This document shows, one piece after another, positions 21,378 through 30,422 of a stretch of 40,486 nt of DNA. Under the pieces are notes generated by a model that saw nothing but the letters and a program-made list of their open reading frames with translations, was not told the origin of the DNA and did no database searches. A program made the position numbers and the translations under genes. The number at the start of each line of letters is the position of its first letter. Positions within the stretch are counted from its first letter, which is position 1. Origin of the DNA: CAYRHS01 sp964424125 (lineage in GTDB: Bacteria; Actinomycetota; Acidimicrobiia; IMCC26256; JAOSJL01); the NCBI GenBank assembly GCA_964424125.1, contig CAYRHS010000005.1, positions 1-40,486 of the forward strand. The letters are read 5' to 3'.

Positions 21378-24300
21378 GTGCGTGCGAACAGCGCCACGCT
21401 CTGCCCCGCACCCCTCGACCGCGGCCGCACCGCGGCCCGCCGCCGGGCCGAGATCGACTCGTGCGGGATCGGATTCGTCGCCGACACCGCCGGGAGTCCG
21501 AGCCGTGACATCGTCGAGCGGGCGCTCACCGGCCTGGCCTGCGTGAAGCACCGAGGCGCGGTCGCCGCCGACGGGCTCTCGGGCGACGGAGCCGGGTTGC
21601 TCGTCCCGATCCCGCGGGAGTTCTTCGCTCGTGTGGCCCGGGACGAGCTGGGTGAGACCGTCGATCACGATCGCGTCGGGGTCGTGACGGCGTTCCTCGA
21701 CCGCGATCGGGACGCGTCTCGGGCCGAGGCGCTCCAGGCCCTGTCGTCCGCCTGTGCCGAGGAGGGCATCAAGCTCGTCGGTTTCCGCAAGGTCCCCACC
21801 GACACCTCGCAGCTGGGCGAGCAAGCCCGAGCCGAGCTCCCGGCCATCGTGCAGGCGATCGTGCAGCGTCCCGAGGGAGTCGGCGACGTCGAGGCGGAGC
21901 GACGCGCTTATCGCGCCCGGTGCCGAGCGGAGCGCCGCTGCGCCGAGGGCGGTGTGCGCCACTACTTCTCGAGCTGGTCGTTCCGGACCGTCACCTACAA
22001 GGCGTTGGTGATCAGCGACCGCCTCGCTGCGTTCTACCCGGACCTCACCGCGCCGGACTTCGCCGCTCCCCTCGCGGTGTTCCACAGCCGCTTCTCGACC
22101 AACACCGATCCCGCGTGGGAGCGCGCACAGCCGTTCCGGCTCATCTGTCACAACGGCGAGATCAACACCATCCGTGGCAACCAGCACCGGATGCTCGCTC
22201 GGGGCCGTCTGGGGACCGAAGAGGTCGGCCTCGGCGAGGAAGCGATGTTCCGGCCCGTGCTCGATCCCGACGACTCGGACTCCGGGAAGGTCGATGCCGC
22301 GGTGGAGCTACTGCTCCGAGGCGGGCGTGACATCCGCCACGCGGTCGCGATGCTCGTGCCGGAAGCATGGGAGGGCCAGCGCGATCTCGATCCCGAGGTG
22401 CGCGACTTCTTCCGCTACCACGCGTGTCTCAGCGAACCGTGGGACGGGCCTGCCGCGATCATCTACACCGACGGGCGGCGCGTGGGGGCGACCCTCGACC
22501 GCAACGGGCTTCGTCCGATGCGCTGGCAGGTGTGCGAGGACGGGATGGTCGTGTGCGCGTCCGAGGTCGGCGCGGTCCCTGTGGACGGCCGCGGGCCGGT
22601 GAAGCGTGGCCGGCTCGGACCCGGCCAGGCGATCTGCGTCGACCCCGACGCGGGCGGAGTACAGCACGACGGCGAGGTCAAGGAGTGGCTCGCGAGCCTC
22701 GCACCGTGGGGCGAGTGGGTGTCCGACGGCCTCGCCTCCTTCTCGGGCGGAGCGCCCATCGAAGCCGTCCCGCCCGAGGACGAGTTCGAGCACCGCCAGC
22801 GCATGCATGGCCTCACCCGGGAGGAGGTGGCCATGGTGCTCAAGCCCATGGCCACCGATGCCAAGGAGCCCACCTTCTCGATGGGCGACGACACTCCCTT
22901 CGCGCCCGTCGCCTCGTTCCCGCGGCCCGTGTTCAACTACTTGAAGCAGCGCTTCGCGCAGGTCTCGAACCCGGCCATCGACCATCTTCGCGAGCGCCTG
23001 GTCATGTCGCTGCGCACGTGTCTCGGCGCCCACGAGCCCTTGCTCACCCAGCATCCCGAGGCGGCACAGCTCCTCGAGCTCCGGTCCTTCTTCCTCTATC
23101 CGTCGGCAGTGGAGGCGTTGCTGCGCAGGGATGCGCCGTTCCCGAGCGTGCGCATCGACGCCACGTTCCCGACGGCTGACGGTCCCGGCGGGCTGGAACG
23201 CGCGCTCGACGGCATCACTGCCGCGGCCGAGGTCGCTGTCGACGCCGGCGCGTCGATTCTCGTGCTCTCGGACTCCGACGCTGGGCCGGAGCGCGCTCCG
23301 GTACCGTCGCTGCTCGTGGTCGGCGCGGTTCACCACGCGCTCATCGACGCCCTGGTGCGTGACGCGACCTCGCTCGTGGTCGACGCGGCTGACGCGCGCG
23401 ACACCCACGCGATGGCCTGCCTGCTCGCCTTCGGCGCGGACGCCGTGTGTCCCCGCACCGCCCTCAAGACCGTGGCCTCGATGGCCGACGAAGGTCAGCT
23501 CGGGGAGCACCCCGCTTCGGAGGCGCAGGCCAACTTCCAGGTCGCGATCGAGGACGGTGTGTTGAAGATCCTCTCCAAGATGGGGATCTCGACGGTGGAC
23601 GGCTACCGCTCCGCGCAGATCTTCGAGGTCCTCGGCCTCGGACCGGACGTGGTCGACCGCTGCCTGCGCGGCGCAGCGTCGACCGTGGGCGGCGTCGGCT
23701 TCGCCAAGCTCGCGGCCGACCTGCTGGTCAACCATGCCGCGGCGTACTCCGTCGAGGCACCGAAGCTCGAGAGCCCGGGGTTCATCCGTCACCGCACCGG
23801 CGGTGAGTACCACGGCAACAATCCCGACGTCGTCGACGCGCTCCACGCCGCGGTCGGAGTCGTCCCCGCCGACGGGGCCCGCGGCGGGCGCAAGAAGCAG
23901 GACGGGAGTGGCAAGCTCGCCACCATCCCGGTTGCCTCCGCCGAAGACCAGGGGAAGGTCATCTACCTCGGCGCCGACGGCGAGCCGGTGCCGCGGGCCG
24001 CCCCCGTCGACGTCCAGGCCGCGCATCTGCTCCAGGACGCAGTCGCCGAAGGTCGGGACGACCTCTACCAGCAATTCAGCCGCCTCGTCACGAACCGTCC
24101 GATCACCGAGGTGCGCGACCTCCTCGAGCTCGTCCCGGTGGGCGAGCCGGTCGCGCTCGAGGAGGTCGAACCGGTCGAGGAGATCACGCGCCGGTTCTCG
24201 ACCGGCGCGATGTCGCACGGCGCGCTCTCGGCCGAGGCGCACGAGACGCTCGCGATCGCGATGAACATGATCGGTGGTCGCAACAACTGCGGCGAGGGCG

Positions 24301-26057
24301 GAGAGGATCCAGCCCGGTTCCGCACGCGGGGAAGCGCGCGCGACCGCAACTCACGGATCAAGCAGATCGCGTCGGGCCGCTTCGGCGTGACGCCCGAGTA
24401 CTGCTCGTTCGCCGACGAGCTCAACATCAAGGTCGCGCAAGGGTCCAAACCTGGTGAGGGGGGCCAGCTCCCGGGTCACAAGGTGAGCCGCGAGATCGCG
24501 CGTCTTCGGCACACCCAGCCCGGCGTGGGGCTCATCTCCCCGCCACCGCACCACGACATCTACTCGATCGAGGACCTTGCGCAGCTCATCTTCGACCTGA
24601 AGCAGGTGAACCCGAGGGCCGAGGTCTCGGTGAAGCTGGTGGCCGAGGAGGGGGTGGGCGTCATCGCCTCAGGGGTGGCCAAGGCGCTCGCGGAAGTGGT
24701 GCAGATCTCGGGTTACAACGGGGGAACGGGCGCGTCATCGCTGTCGTCGATCAAGAACGCGGGGATGCCCTGGGAGCTCGGTCTGGCCGAGACCCACCAG
24801 GCGTTGGCGGAGAACGGGTTGCGCTCCCGCATCAGGGTCCGCGTCGACGGCGGATTCCGCACCGGCCACGACGTCCTGGTCGCGGCGCTACTCGGTGCGG
24901 ACGAGTACTCCTTCGGCACCGCGGCGATGCTGGCGGAAGGTTGCGTGATGGTGCGCGCCTGTCACCGGGACACTTGCCCCACCGGGGTGGCGACGCAGCG
25001 GCCGAACCTCCGCGCCAAGTTCGTGGGGACGCCCGAGGGCGTGGCCACGTACATGGTCTTCATGGCCGAGGAGGTGCGGAGCCTCCTTGCCGGCCTCGGC
25101 TTCCGCTCGCTCGACGAGGCGATCGGGCGCGGCGAATACCTGCGTCAGCGCACGACGGGCGACGCGAACGCGGACGCGATCGACCTCGGGCCGTTGCTGC
25201 GGCCCCCGACCGATCCCGATGCCGCCCGACACTTCGTCTCGACGGTCCCCGTTCAGCGGGCGCGATCACGGCTCGACGCCCGTCTGCTGGACGACGCCTT
25301 CGCCGCCCTCTGGGAAGGCCGAGACCTCGCCCTCGACTACGAGATCCGCAACGCGGACCGGACGGTCGGCGCGTCGCTCGGAGGGGCGATCGGCCTGGAA
25401 TGGGGGAGTCATTTCCCTCCCGGCCGGGTCACGGCGCGGTTCACGGGGTCCGCGGGCCAGAGCTTCGGCGCGTTCCTGGCCGGCGGCGTCCGGCTCGAGC
25501 TCACCGGGGACGCCAACGACTACCTCGGCAAGGGGATGGCTGGTGGCGAGATCGTCGTGCGTGCCCCTGCGCACGACGCCGGCGATCCGGTGCTCGCGGG
25601 CAACACGGTGCTCTACGGCGCCACCAACGGCCGGGTGTTCATCGCCGGGTCGGTCGGCGAGCGGTTCTGTGTCCGCAACTCCGGTGCCACCGCGGTCGTC
25701 GAGGGTGCGGGCGACCACGCCTGCGAGTACATGACGGGTGGCACGGTCATCATCCTCGGGCCGATCGGCTACAACCTCGGCGCGGGCATGACGGGCGGCC
25801 AGGCCTACATTCACGATCCCGACGGGCTGCTCGTGACACGGATGAACCAGCAGCTCGTGGACGCCTACCGTCCTCAGGACACGGCCGAGCTGCGCTTCCT
25901 GCTCGGCCAGCACGCGCAACTCACCGGGTCACCGCGCGCCGCCCACCTGCTCACGCGTTGGGACCAAGTCGAGAGCGACTTCTGGCGAGTGGCCCCGATC
26001 GGCGAGGTCGCCCGCAAGGAGCGCTCGCAGCAGGGAGTCATCGGCGTCGCCGGCTGA
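21378..26057 (+). CDS. gltB: Glutamate synthase large (alpha) subunit
   Basis: A 1559-aa glutamate synthase large chain: glutamine amide nitrogen plus 2-oxoglutarate to two glutamates. The class II amidotransferase domain begins with the nucleophile cysteine C29 in DSCGIGFVADTAG after a removable propeptide. The FMN domain has GAMSHGALSAEAHE, KPGEGGQLPG, LISPPPHHDIYSIEDLAQLI and GYNGGTGASSLSS. The 3Fe-4S cysteines C1189, C1195 and C1200 keep the C-x5-C-x4-C spacing. The C-terminal GXGXG beta-helix ends with GAGDHACEYMTGGTVIILG. Start GTG 21378 with AGGAG 7 nt upstream. About 57 residues (827-883) between YHGNNPDVVDALH and LLQDAV are absent from E. coli GltB. No gltD follows, so the NADPH subunit must be elsewhere, or the enzyme takes electrons differently. 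Confidence 0.96.
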   Translation: MRANSATLCPAPLDRGRTAARRRAEIDSCGIGFVADTAGSPSRDIVERALTGLACVKHRGAVAADGLSGDGAGLLVPIPREFFARVARDELGETVDHDRVGVVTAFLDRDRDASRAEALQALSSACAEEGIKLVGFRKVPTDTSQLGEQARAELPAIVQAIVQRPEGVGDVEAERRAYRARCRAERRCAEGGVRHYFSSWSFRTVTYKALVISDRLAAFYPDLTAPDFAAPLAVFHSRFSTNTDPAWERAQPFRLICHNGEINTIRGNQHRMLARGRLGTEEVGLGEEAMFRPVLDPDDSDSGKVDAAVELLLRGGRDIRHAVAMLVPEAWEGQRDLDPEVRDFFRYHACLSEPWDGPAAIIYTDGRRVGATLDRNGLRPMRWQVCEDGMVVCASEVGAVPVDGRGPVKRGRLGPGQAICVDPDAGGVQHDGEVKEWLASLAPWGEWVSDGLASFSGGAPIEAVPPEDEFEHRQRMHGLTREEVAMVLKPMATDAKEPTFSMGDDTPFAPVASFPRPVFNYLKQRFAQVSNPAIDHLRERLVMSLRTCLGAHEPLLTQHPEAAQLLELRSFFLYPSAVEALLRRDAPFPSVRIDATFPTADGPGGLERALDGITAAAEVAVDAGASILVLSDSDAGPERAPVPSLLVVGAVHHALIDALVRDATSLVVDAADARDTHAMACLLAFGADAVCPRTALKTVASMADEGQLGEHPASEAQANFQVAIEDGVLKILSKMGISTVDGYRSAQIFEVLGLGPDVVDRCLRGAASTVGGVGFAKLAADLLVNHAAAYSVEAPKLESPGFIRHRTGGEYHGNNPDVVDALHAAVGVVPADGARGGRKKQDGSGKLATIPVASAEDQGKVIYLGADGEPVPRAAPVDVQAAHLLQDAVAEGRDDLYQQFSRLVTNRPITEVRDLLELVPVGEPVALEEVEPVEEITRRFSTGAMSHGALSAEAHETLAIAMNMIGGRNNCGEGGEDPARFRTRGSARDRNSRIKQIASGRFGVTPEYCSFADELNIKVAQGSKPGEGGQLPGHKVSREIARLRHTQPGVGLISPPPHHDIYSIEDLAQLIFDLKQVNPRAEVSVKLVAEEGVGVIASGVAKALAEVVQISGYNGGTGASSLSSIKNAGMPWELGLAETHQALAENGLRSRIRVRVDGGFRTGHDVLVAALLGADEYSFGTAAMLAEGCVMVRACHRDTCPTGVATQRPNLRAKFVGTPEGVATYMVFMAEEVRSLLAGLGFRSLDEAIGRGEYLRQRTTGDANADAIDLGPLLRPPTDPDAARHFVSTVPVQRARSRLDARLLDDAFAALWEGRDLALDYEIRNADRTVGASLGGAIGLEWGSHFPPGRVTARFTGSAGQSFGAFLAGGVRLELTGDANDYLGKGMAGGEIVVRAPAHDAGDPVLAGNTVLYGATNGRVFIAGSVGERFCVRNSGATAVVEGAGDHACEYMTGGTVIILGPIGYNLGAGMTGGQAYIHDPDGLLVTRMNQQLVDAYRPQDTAELRFLLGQHAQLTGSPRAAHLLTRWDQVESDFWRVAPIGEVARKERSQQGVIGVAG

Positions 26058-26098
26058 TCCTTGCGTGAGCGTGGTATGTGACGCTTGAGGATCGCATC

Positions 26099-26104
26099 TA
26101 GCCT
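26099..26104 (+). promoter_or_regulatory. Candidate -10 box of a leaderless promoter for the M20 peptidase gene
   Basis: TAGCCT ends 7 nt before ATG 26112, the spacing expected if transcription starts at the initiation codon. No Shine-Dalgarno is present upstream of the ATG. An in-frame TTG at 26085 is a less likely start. Confidence 0.4.
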
Positions 26105-26111
26105 GCGTGGT

Positions 26112-27446
26112 ATGGAGATCGAAGTCGGTGAGGTCGCCGAGCTCGTCCAGGCCCTGATCCGCAACCGGTGCGTGAACGACGGCACGCCGGGGTCGGGTCA
26201 GGAAGCCCGTAGCGTCGATCTGATCGCCGGGTACCTCGAGGGTGCCGGCCTCGACCTGGAGCGTTTCGAAGCCCGTCCGGGTCGCGAGAGCCTCGTGACG
26301 CGCATCGAGGGCAGCGACCCCGAAGCGCCGTCGCTGATGCTGCTCGGGCACACCGACGTTGTCCCGGTGAACGAGGACCGCTGGAGCCGCGATCCCTTCG
26401 GTGGGGAGCTGGTCGGCGACGAGCTGTGGGGCCGAGGCGCGATCGACATGTTCAACCTGACGGCCTCGATGGCCGTGGCCACGCGTCGCCTCGCGGTCGC
26501 GGGTTTCCGTCCCCGCGGGACCCTGCTCTATGTCGCCGTCGCCGACGAGGAGGCCTCCGGTCTCTACGGAGCCAAGCACCTGGCCGAGCGCGAGACGGAC
26601 AGCGTCCGTGCCGACTACCTCATCACCGAGTCGGGGGGGTTCCCGATCGACGCCGGCGACGGTGCGGTGACGCTTCCCGCGATCGTGGCCGAGAAGGGGA
26701 CGATGGCCTCACGGCTCCGGGTGACGGGTACTCCCGGCCACGGCTCGATGCCGTACGGGACCGACAACGCGCTCGTCAAGGCCGCCGAGGTGGTCCGGCG
26801 CCTGGACGCCTACCGACCCGCCACGCGCGTCTCGGACCACTGGCGAGACTTCGTCCGGGGCTTCGGGTACCCGCCCGAGCTCACGGAACCGCTCGTCGAC
26901 GAGGACACGCTCGCCGACACCTGCGCGGCGCTCCCGCCCGCGATCGCGAAGCTCGCGTACTCGTGCTGCCACACGACGCTCACGCCGACGGTGCTGCGGG
27001 GAGGCACGAAGCGGAACGTCATCCCCGACGCGGTGGAGATCGAGCTCGACGTCCGGACGCTCCCCGGCGACGACGTCGAATCGGTCGGGGCGGTGATCGA
27101 TGCCGCGCTGGGCGACCTCGCCGACGAGGTCGAGTTCGTTCCGGGCGTCACGATCGCCGCCAGCGAGTCGCCGACCGAGACGCCGTTGTGGGACTCGCTC
27201 GGGCGGGTGGGGCAGCACTTCTACGAGGGTTCGGCCCTGTTGCCCATGCTGATGCCGGGCGCCACCGACGCGCGTCACTTCCGGCCGCTCGGGACGACCT
27301 GCTACGGCTTCGGCATCTACTCGCGCAAGGTCCCGTTGGAGACGCTGGCCACGATGGCGCACGGCGACGACGAACGCGTCGACCTCGAATCGCTGCGGAT
27401 GATCACCGACATGTGGGACGTACTCGTCCACGACTTCCTCGGTTGA
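26112..27446 (+). CDS. M20 family metallopeptidase
   Basis: A 444-aa di-zinc peptidase/deacylase of the M20 (ArgE/DapE/CPG2/PM20D1) family. Zinc ligands are in place: GHTDVVPV (H80, D82), WGRGAIDMFN (bridging D112), VAVADEEASG (E146 catalytic, E147 ligand) and ATDARHF near the C-terminus. The dimerisation domain lies between, with KGTMASRLRVTGTPGHGSMPYG. The motif DMFN replaces the common DMK. Overall order resembles carboxypeptidase S / PM20D1-type enzymes that hydrolyse N-acyl amino acids or dipeptides. ATG 26112 starts MEIEVGEVAELVQ, the usual N-terminal helix. It is 54 nt after gltB and apparently has its own leaderless promoter. Its stop codon is inside the hairpin shared with the P450 gene. 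Confidence 0.92.
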   Translation: MEIEVGEVAELVQALIRNRCVNDGTPGSGQEARSVDLIAGYLEGAGLDLERFEARPGRESLVTRIEGSDPEAPSLMLLGHTDVVPVNEDRWSRDPFGGELVGDELWGRGAIDMFNLTASMAVATRRLAVAGFRPRGTLLYVAVADEEASGLYGAKHLAERETDSVRADYLITESGGFPIDAGDGAVTLPAIVAEKGTMASRLRVTGTPGHGSMPYGTDNALVKAAEVVRRLDAYRPATRVSDHWRDFVRGFGYPPELTEPLVDEDTLADTCAALPPAIAKLAYSCCHTTLTPTVLRGGTKRNVIPDAVEIELDVRTLPGDDVESVGAVIDAALGDLADEVEFVPGVTIAASESPTETPLWDSLGRVGQHFYEGSALLPMLMPGATDARHFRPLGTTCYGFGIYSRKVPLETLATMAHGDDERVDLESLRMITDMWDVLVHDFLG

Positions 27447-27489
27447 TCCCTCCCTGGAGCCCGCTCTGCGGGCTCCAGGGAGGCATCAA
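27443..27489. terminator. Long stop-to-stop hairpin between M20 peptidase and P450 genes
   Basis: A perfect 16-bp stem (27449-27464 with 27468-27483) closes on a TCT loop. Beyond a single C-C mismatch it continues for 5 bp, TTGAT (27443-27447) with ATCAA (27485-27489). The TGA stop of the plus-strand gene (27444-27446) pairs exactly with the TGA of the minus-strand gene (TCA at 27486-27488). This is by far the strongest hairpin in the window and is symmetric, so it can stop transcription both ways. It lacks U-tracts. Confidence 0.8.
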
Positions 27490-28748
27490 GTGAACACGAC
27501 GGGGAGGGCTGTCGGGGTCCGGAACGAGGCGCCGGTGATCGTCGGGCGCTCGGCGTCGGGGTCGAAGCGCAGGCCCGGGAGGCGCTCGAGCACGGTCTCC
27601 AGGCAGGCAGCGATCTCCATCCGGGCCAGGTGCATGCCGAGGCACATGTGGACCCCGGTGGCGAACGCCAGGTGCGGGTGACCGGGCCGCGTCACGTCGA
27701 AGCGCTCGGGGTGGTCCCAACGAGTCTCGTCGTGGTTGGCGCCGGCGAGCGACGCGGTCACCGCGGCGCCCTCGGGGATCGGCACCCCGCAGAGCTCGGT
27801 GGCGCGCGTCGTGGTGCGGCCGATCGCCGTGGGCGAGCACTCCCAGCGCAGGCTCTCCTCGACCGCGGCGGGGACGAGGCTGCGGTCGGCCTTGACGGCG
27901 TCGAGCTGGTCGGGGTGGGTGAGCAGGGCGTAGAGCATGTTCGACGAGCCGCGGTAGGTCGTCTCCGCGCCCGCGGGCAGCAGCATGAGCAGGAAGCCGA
28001 CGACTTCGTCGTCGTTCAGGCGCTCACCGTCGACCTCGGAGTGCATGAGCTCGCCGATCACGTCGTCGTGGTGGACGCCACGGCGCATCTCGGCTCGCCG
28101 TTCGGCGATCACTCCGCCGAAGTAGCCGCGCAACGCCTCGGCTCCCCGGATCCCGCGCTCGAGATCGGAGAAGAGGCAGATGACCTCGGCGGCCCGCGCG
28201 TGGAACCAGTGGAGATCGTCGGCGGGCAGACCGAGCACGTCGGCGATGACCATCACCGGGAAGCGGAACGTCAGGTCATCGATGAGATCGGCGCGACCCC
28301 GGGGCGCGATCCCGTCGACGACACGCCGCAGGATCGGTTCGGTGCGCTCGCTCCGCCAGCGTTCGACCGCCTCGCGGCCGAATGTCGGCTGGAGCAGAGC
28401 GCGGTGACGCCGGTGCTCGGGCTCATCCATCGAGACGATCACCTTGCCGAAGACGGCGCCGGTCACCTCGGCGTAGCCCGCGGAGGAGAACGTCTCGTGG
28501 TCGCGCAGCATCGTCGCGACCGCGTCGTACGACACAGCCGCGTACTCGGGTCGATCGCGGCCGAGGTCCCTGCGTAGCGCCGGCACACCGAGCAGGTCCG
28601 GCAACGAACCCTCGTGGACCGGGGCCCGGTCGCGGAGCTCGGCGAGGCGGGGATAGACGTCGCCCACGAGCCCGACTCCGCCGGCGGCGTCGAAGGCCGC
28701 GAACGGGTCCTCGATCTCGTGGACGTCGGGGCGGGCGGTCTCGGCCAT
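27486..28748 (-). CDS. Cytochrome P450
   Basis: A 420-aa soluble bacterial P450 monooxygenase. Heme-binding loop FATGVHMCLG with the axial cysteine C369; I-helix oxygen-binding motif AGAETTYR; K-helix EESLR (ExxR). The HEPEH-like segment of bacterial P450s appears as SMDEPEHRRHRALLQPTF. Standard length, no membrane anchor. It lies 25 nt downstream of the acyl-CoA ligase gene, with GAGGAG before ATG 28748, so the pair forms an operon. No ferredoxin gene accompanies it. Neighbouring acyl-CoA ligase and dioxygenase suggest hydroxylation of a lipid, sterol or similar hydrophobic substrate, which is inference. Confidence 0.95.
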   Translation of the reverse strand: MAETARPDVHEIEDPFAAFDAAGGVGLVGDVYPRLAELRDRAPVHEGSLPDLLGVPALRRDLGRDRPEYAAVSYDAVATMLRDHETFSSAGYAEVTGAVFGKVIVSMDEPEHRRHRALLQPTFGREAVERWRSERTEPILRRVVDGIAPRGRADLIDDLTFRFPVMVIADVLGLPADDLHWFHARAAEVICLFSDLERGIRGAEALRGYFGGVIAERRAEMRRGVHHDDVIGELMHSEVDGERLNDDEVVGFLLMLLPAGAETTYRGSSNMLYALLTHPDQLDAVKADRSLVPAAVEESLRWECSPTAIGRTTTRATELCGVPIPEGAAVTASLAGANHDETRWDHPERFDVTRPGHPHLAFATGVHMCLGMHLARMEIAACLETVLERLPGLRFDPDAERPTITGASFRTPTALPVVFT

Positions 28749-28773
28749 CGCTGCTCCTCGCCCTTCCCGCGGG

Positions 28774-30339
28774 TCAGTGGACCCGGCGCTCCTGACGGGC
28801 CCAGTACGGCTCGCGCAGCACCTGCTTGAGGACCTTGCCCGTCGGGTTCCGGGGGAGGGCCTCGACGAGGTCCACCGACGTCGGGCACTTGTAACCCGCG
28901 AGCCGTTCCCTGCACCACGCGACGAGGTCGTCCACGGTCGGCTCGGAGCCGGGCGCGGCCACCACGATCGCCTTCACCGTCTCGCCCCAGCGGTCGTCGG
29001 GCACGCCGATGACGGCGACGTCGGCGACGCCGGGGTGCTCGACGAGCACGTGCTCGACCTCGGCCGGGTACACGTTCTCGCCGCCGGTGATGACCATGTC
29101 CTTCACGCGGTCGTGGATGAAGAGGTAGCCGTCGTCGTCCAGGTATCCGGCGTCGCCGCTGCGGAACCAGTTGTCTCCGCTCAGCGCGTCCGCGGTGGCC
29201 TCGGGCAGGTTCCAGTACCCGATCATGTTCTGGGGCGACCGGATCCACACCTCGCCGACCTCGTGCGCCGGTTGCTCCTCTCCGGTCGCGGGATCGACGA
29301 TCCGTAGCTCCGTCGAGGGGAGCGGGACGCCGGCGGAGCCGAGCCGTTCGATCCGGGGACCGTCCAGGTCGTGGTCCTCGGCGGGGAGCATCGTGATCCC
29401 GCCGCTCGTCTCGGTGAGCCCGTACATCTGGAAGAACTTGCAGCGGAACCGCTCGACGGCGCGTGTGAGGATGTCGGGAGCGATCGGTGACGCTCCGTAG
29501 GCGATCACCGCGAGGCTCGAACAGTCGGCTTCGTCGATCCGTGGATGGGCGAGCAGGAACTGGATCACGGCCGGGACGAAGACGGCATGGCTGATTCCGT
29601 GGCGCGGGACGGCACGCAGGACCTCGTCGAGATCGACGTCGCGCAACATCACGCAGTGCGCTCCCGCGGCGAGGCCGACGAGAGCCCAACCGCTGCCCGA
29701 TACGTGGAAGAGGGGCATCATGACGAGGAACGTCGAGTCGGCCTCGACGTCCCATTGCTCCCAGATCCACGGGAGGTTCTCGAGCAGGCCGGACGCAGCC
29801 AGCATCGCGCCCTTCGGGAGGCCCGTGGTTCCCGAGGTGTAGTACTGCATCGCGATCTCGTCGGCGCCTGGAGCGTGCCCCGGGTCATCGGCGGGGTACC
29901 GGTCACGCCACGCCTCGTAGTGGTCTCCGAGCGCCGAGTCGTGCTCGCCGACCACCGCGACTTTCCGAATGCCCGTGAGCTGCTGGCGGACCGTGTCGAC
30001 CTGGGGAAGCAGCTCGGCGTCGAGCACCAGCACCGTTGCCTGCGAGTCGCCGAGGACCTGCGCGATCTCGGGGGGCGCGAGGCGCCAGTTCACGGCCACG
30101 GCCACTGCTCCGAGCTTCGAGGCGCCGAAGAGGGTCTCGAAGTACTCGGGCAAGTTCTTGCCGAGCCACGCGACGCGATCCCCGGCGCCGACGCCCTCTG
30201 CCGCCAGCGCGTTCGCCACCCGGCTCGCGGCCGCGTCGAGCTCCCGGTAACTGATCGTCCGATTTTCGAAGGTGATCGCGGGGCGGTCGCCGCTGTCGCG
30301 CGCCCGCGCCCGGATCAGCTCCGCCAGTGACCGCTCCAT
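28774..30339 (-). CDS. Acyl-CoA synthetase (AMP-forming ligase)
   Basis: A 521-aa ANL-superfamily ligase that activates a carboxylic acid to its CoA thioester through an acyl-adenylate. AMP-binding P-loop YYTSGTTGLPKGA (about 166-178), QMYGLTETSGG (A5 region), WFRSGDAGYLDDDGYLFIHDRVKDM, hinge-proximal GGENVYPAEVE, and the catalytic lysine K502 in NPTGKVLKQ. This is the medium-to-long-chain or aromatic acid ligase class; chain preference cannot be read. Start ATG 30339 has GGGAGG upstream. Its promoter region contains the 16-nt motif at 30377-30392, whose minus strand includes TATCGT, a possible -10. First gene of a two-gene operon with the P450. Confidence 0.94.
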   Translation of the reverse strand: MERSLAELIRARARDSGDRPAITFENRTISYRELDAAASRVANALAAEGVGAGDRVAWLGKNLPEYFETLFGASKLGAVAVAVNWRLAPPEIAQVLGDSQATVLVLDAELLPQVDTVRQQLTGIRKVAVVGEHDSALGDHYEAWRDRYPADDPGHAPGADEIAMQYYTSGTTGLPKGAMLAASGLLENLPWIWEQWDVEADSTFLVMMPLFHVSGSGWALVGLAAGAHCVMLRDVDLDEVLRAVPRHGISHAVFVPAVIQFLLAHPRIDEADCSSLAVIAYGASPIAPDILTRAVERFRCKFFQMYGLTETSGGITMLPAEDHDLDGPRIERLGSAGVPLPSTELRIVDPATGEEQPAHEVGEVWIRSPQNMIGYWNLPEATADALSGDNWFRSGDAGYLDDDGYLFIHDRVKDMVITGGENVYPAEVEHVLVEHPGVADVAVIGVPDDRWGETVKAIVVAAPGSEPTVDDLVAWCRERLAGYKCPTSVDLVEALPRNPTGKVLKQVLREPYWARQERRVH

Positions 30340-30420
30340 CCGACCTCCCGCCGATCCGGGGAGCGGATCCCCGAGCGTGAACGATAGTTAACATTGGTCC
30401 GGTCGCGCTCGGGAGGTCGG
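30340..30420. promoter_or_regulatory. Nested inverted repeats in the acyl-CoA ligase / dioxygenase divergent promoter
   Basis: CCGACCTCCC (30340-30349) and GGGAGGTCGG (30411-30420) are perfect 10-nt inverted copies; each carries the ribosome site of one of the two divergent genes. Inside, CGGGGA (30357-30362) / TCCCCG (30368-30373) forms a 6-bp stem with a 5-nt loop. The 16-nt near-palindrome described separately is at 30377-30392. Nearly the whole 83-bp gap is therefore patterned. Confidence 0.5.
30377..30392. promoter_or_regulatory. Shared 16-nt operator candidate, copy 1 (GTGAACGATAGTTAAC)
   Basis: Imperfect palindrome (12 of 16 positions match its own reverse complement). It ends 30 nt before the dioxygenase ATG and lies 37 nt from the leftward ligase ATG. 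The same sequence, with one A-to-G change, occurs at 31346-31361 at an equivalent distance from the next operon, which indicates a common regulator. Confidence 0.6.
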
Positions 30421-30422
30421 CC

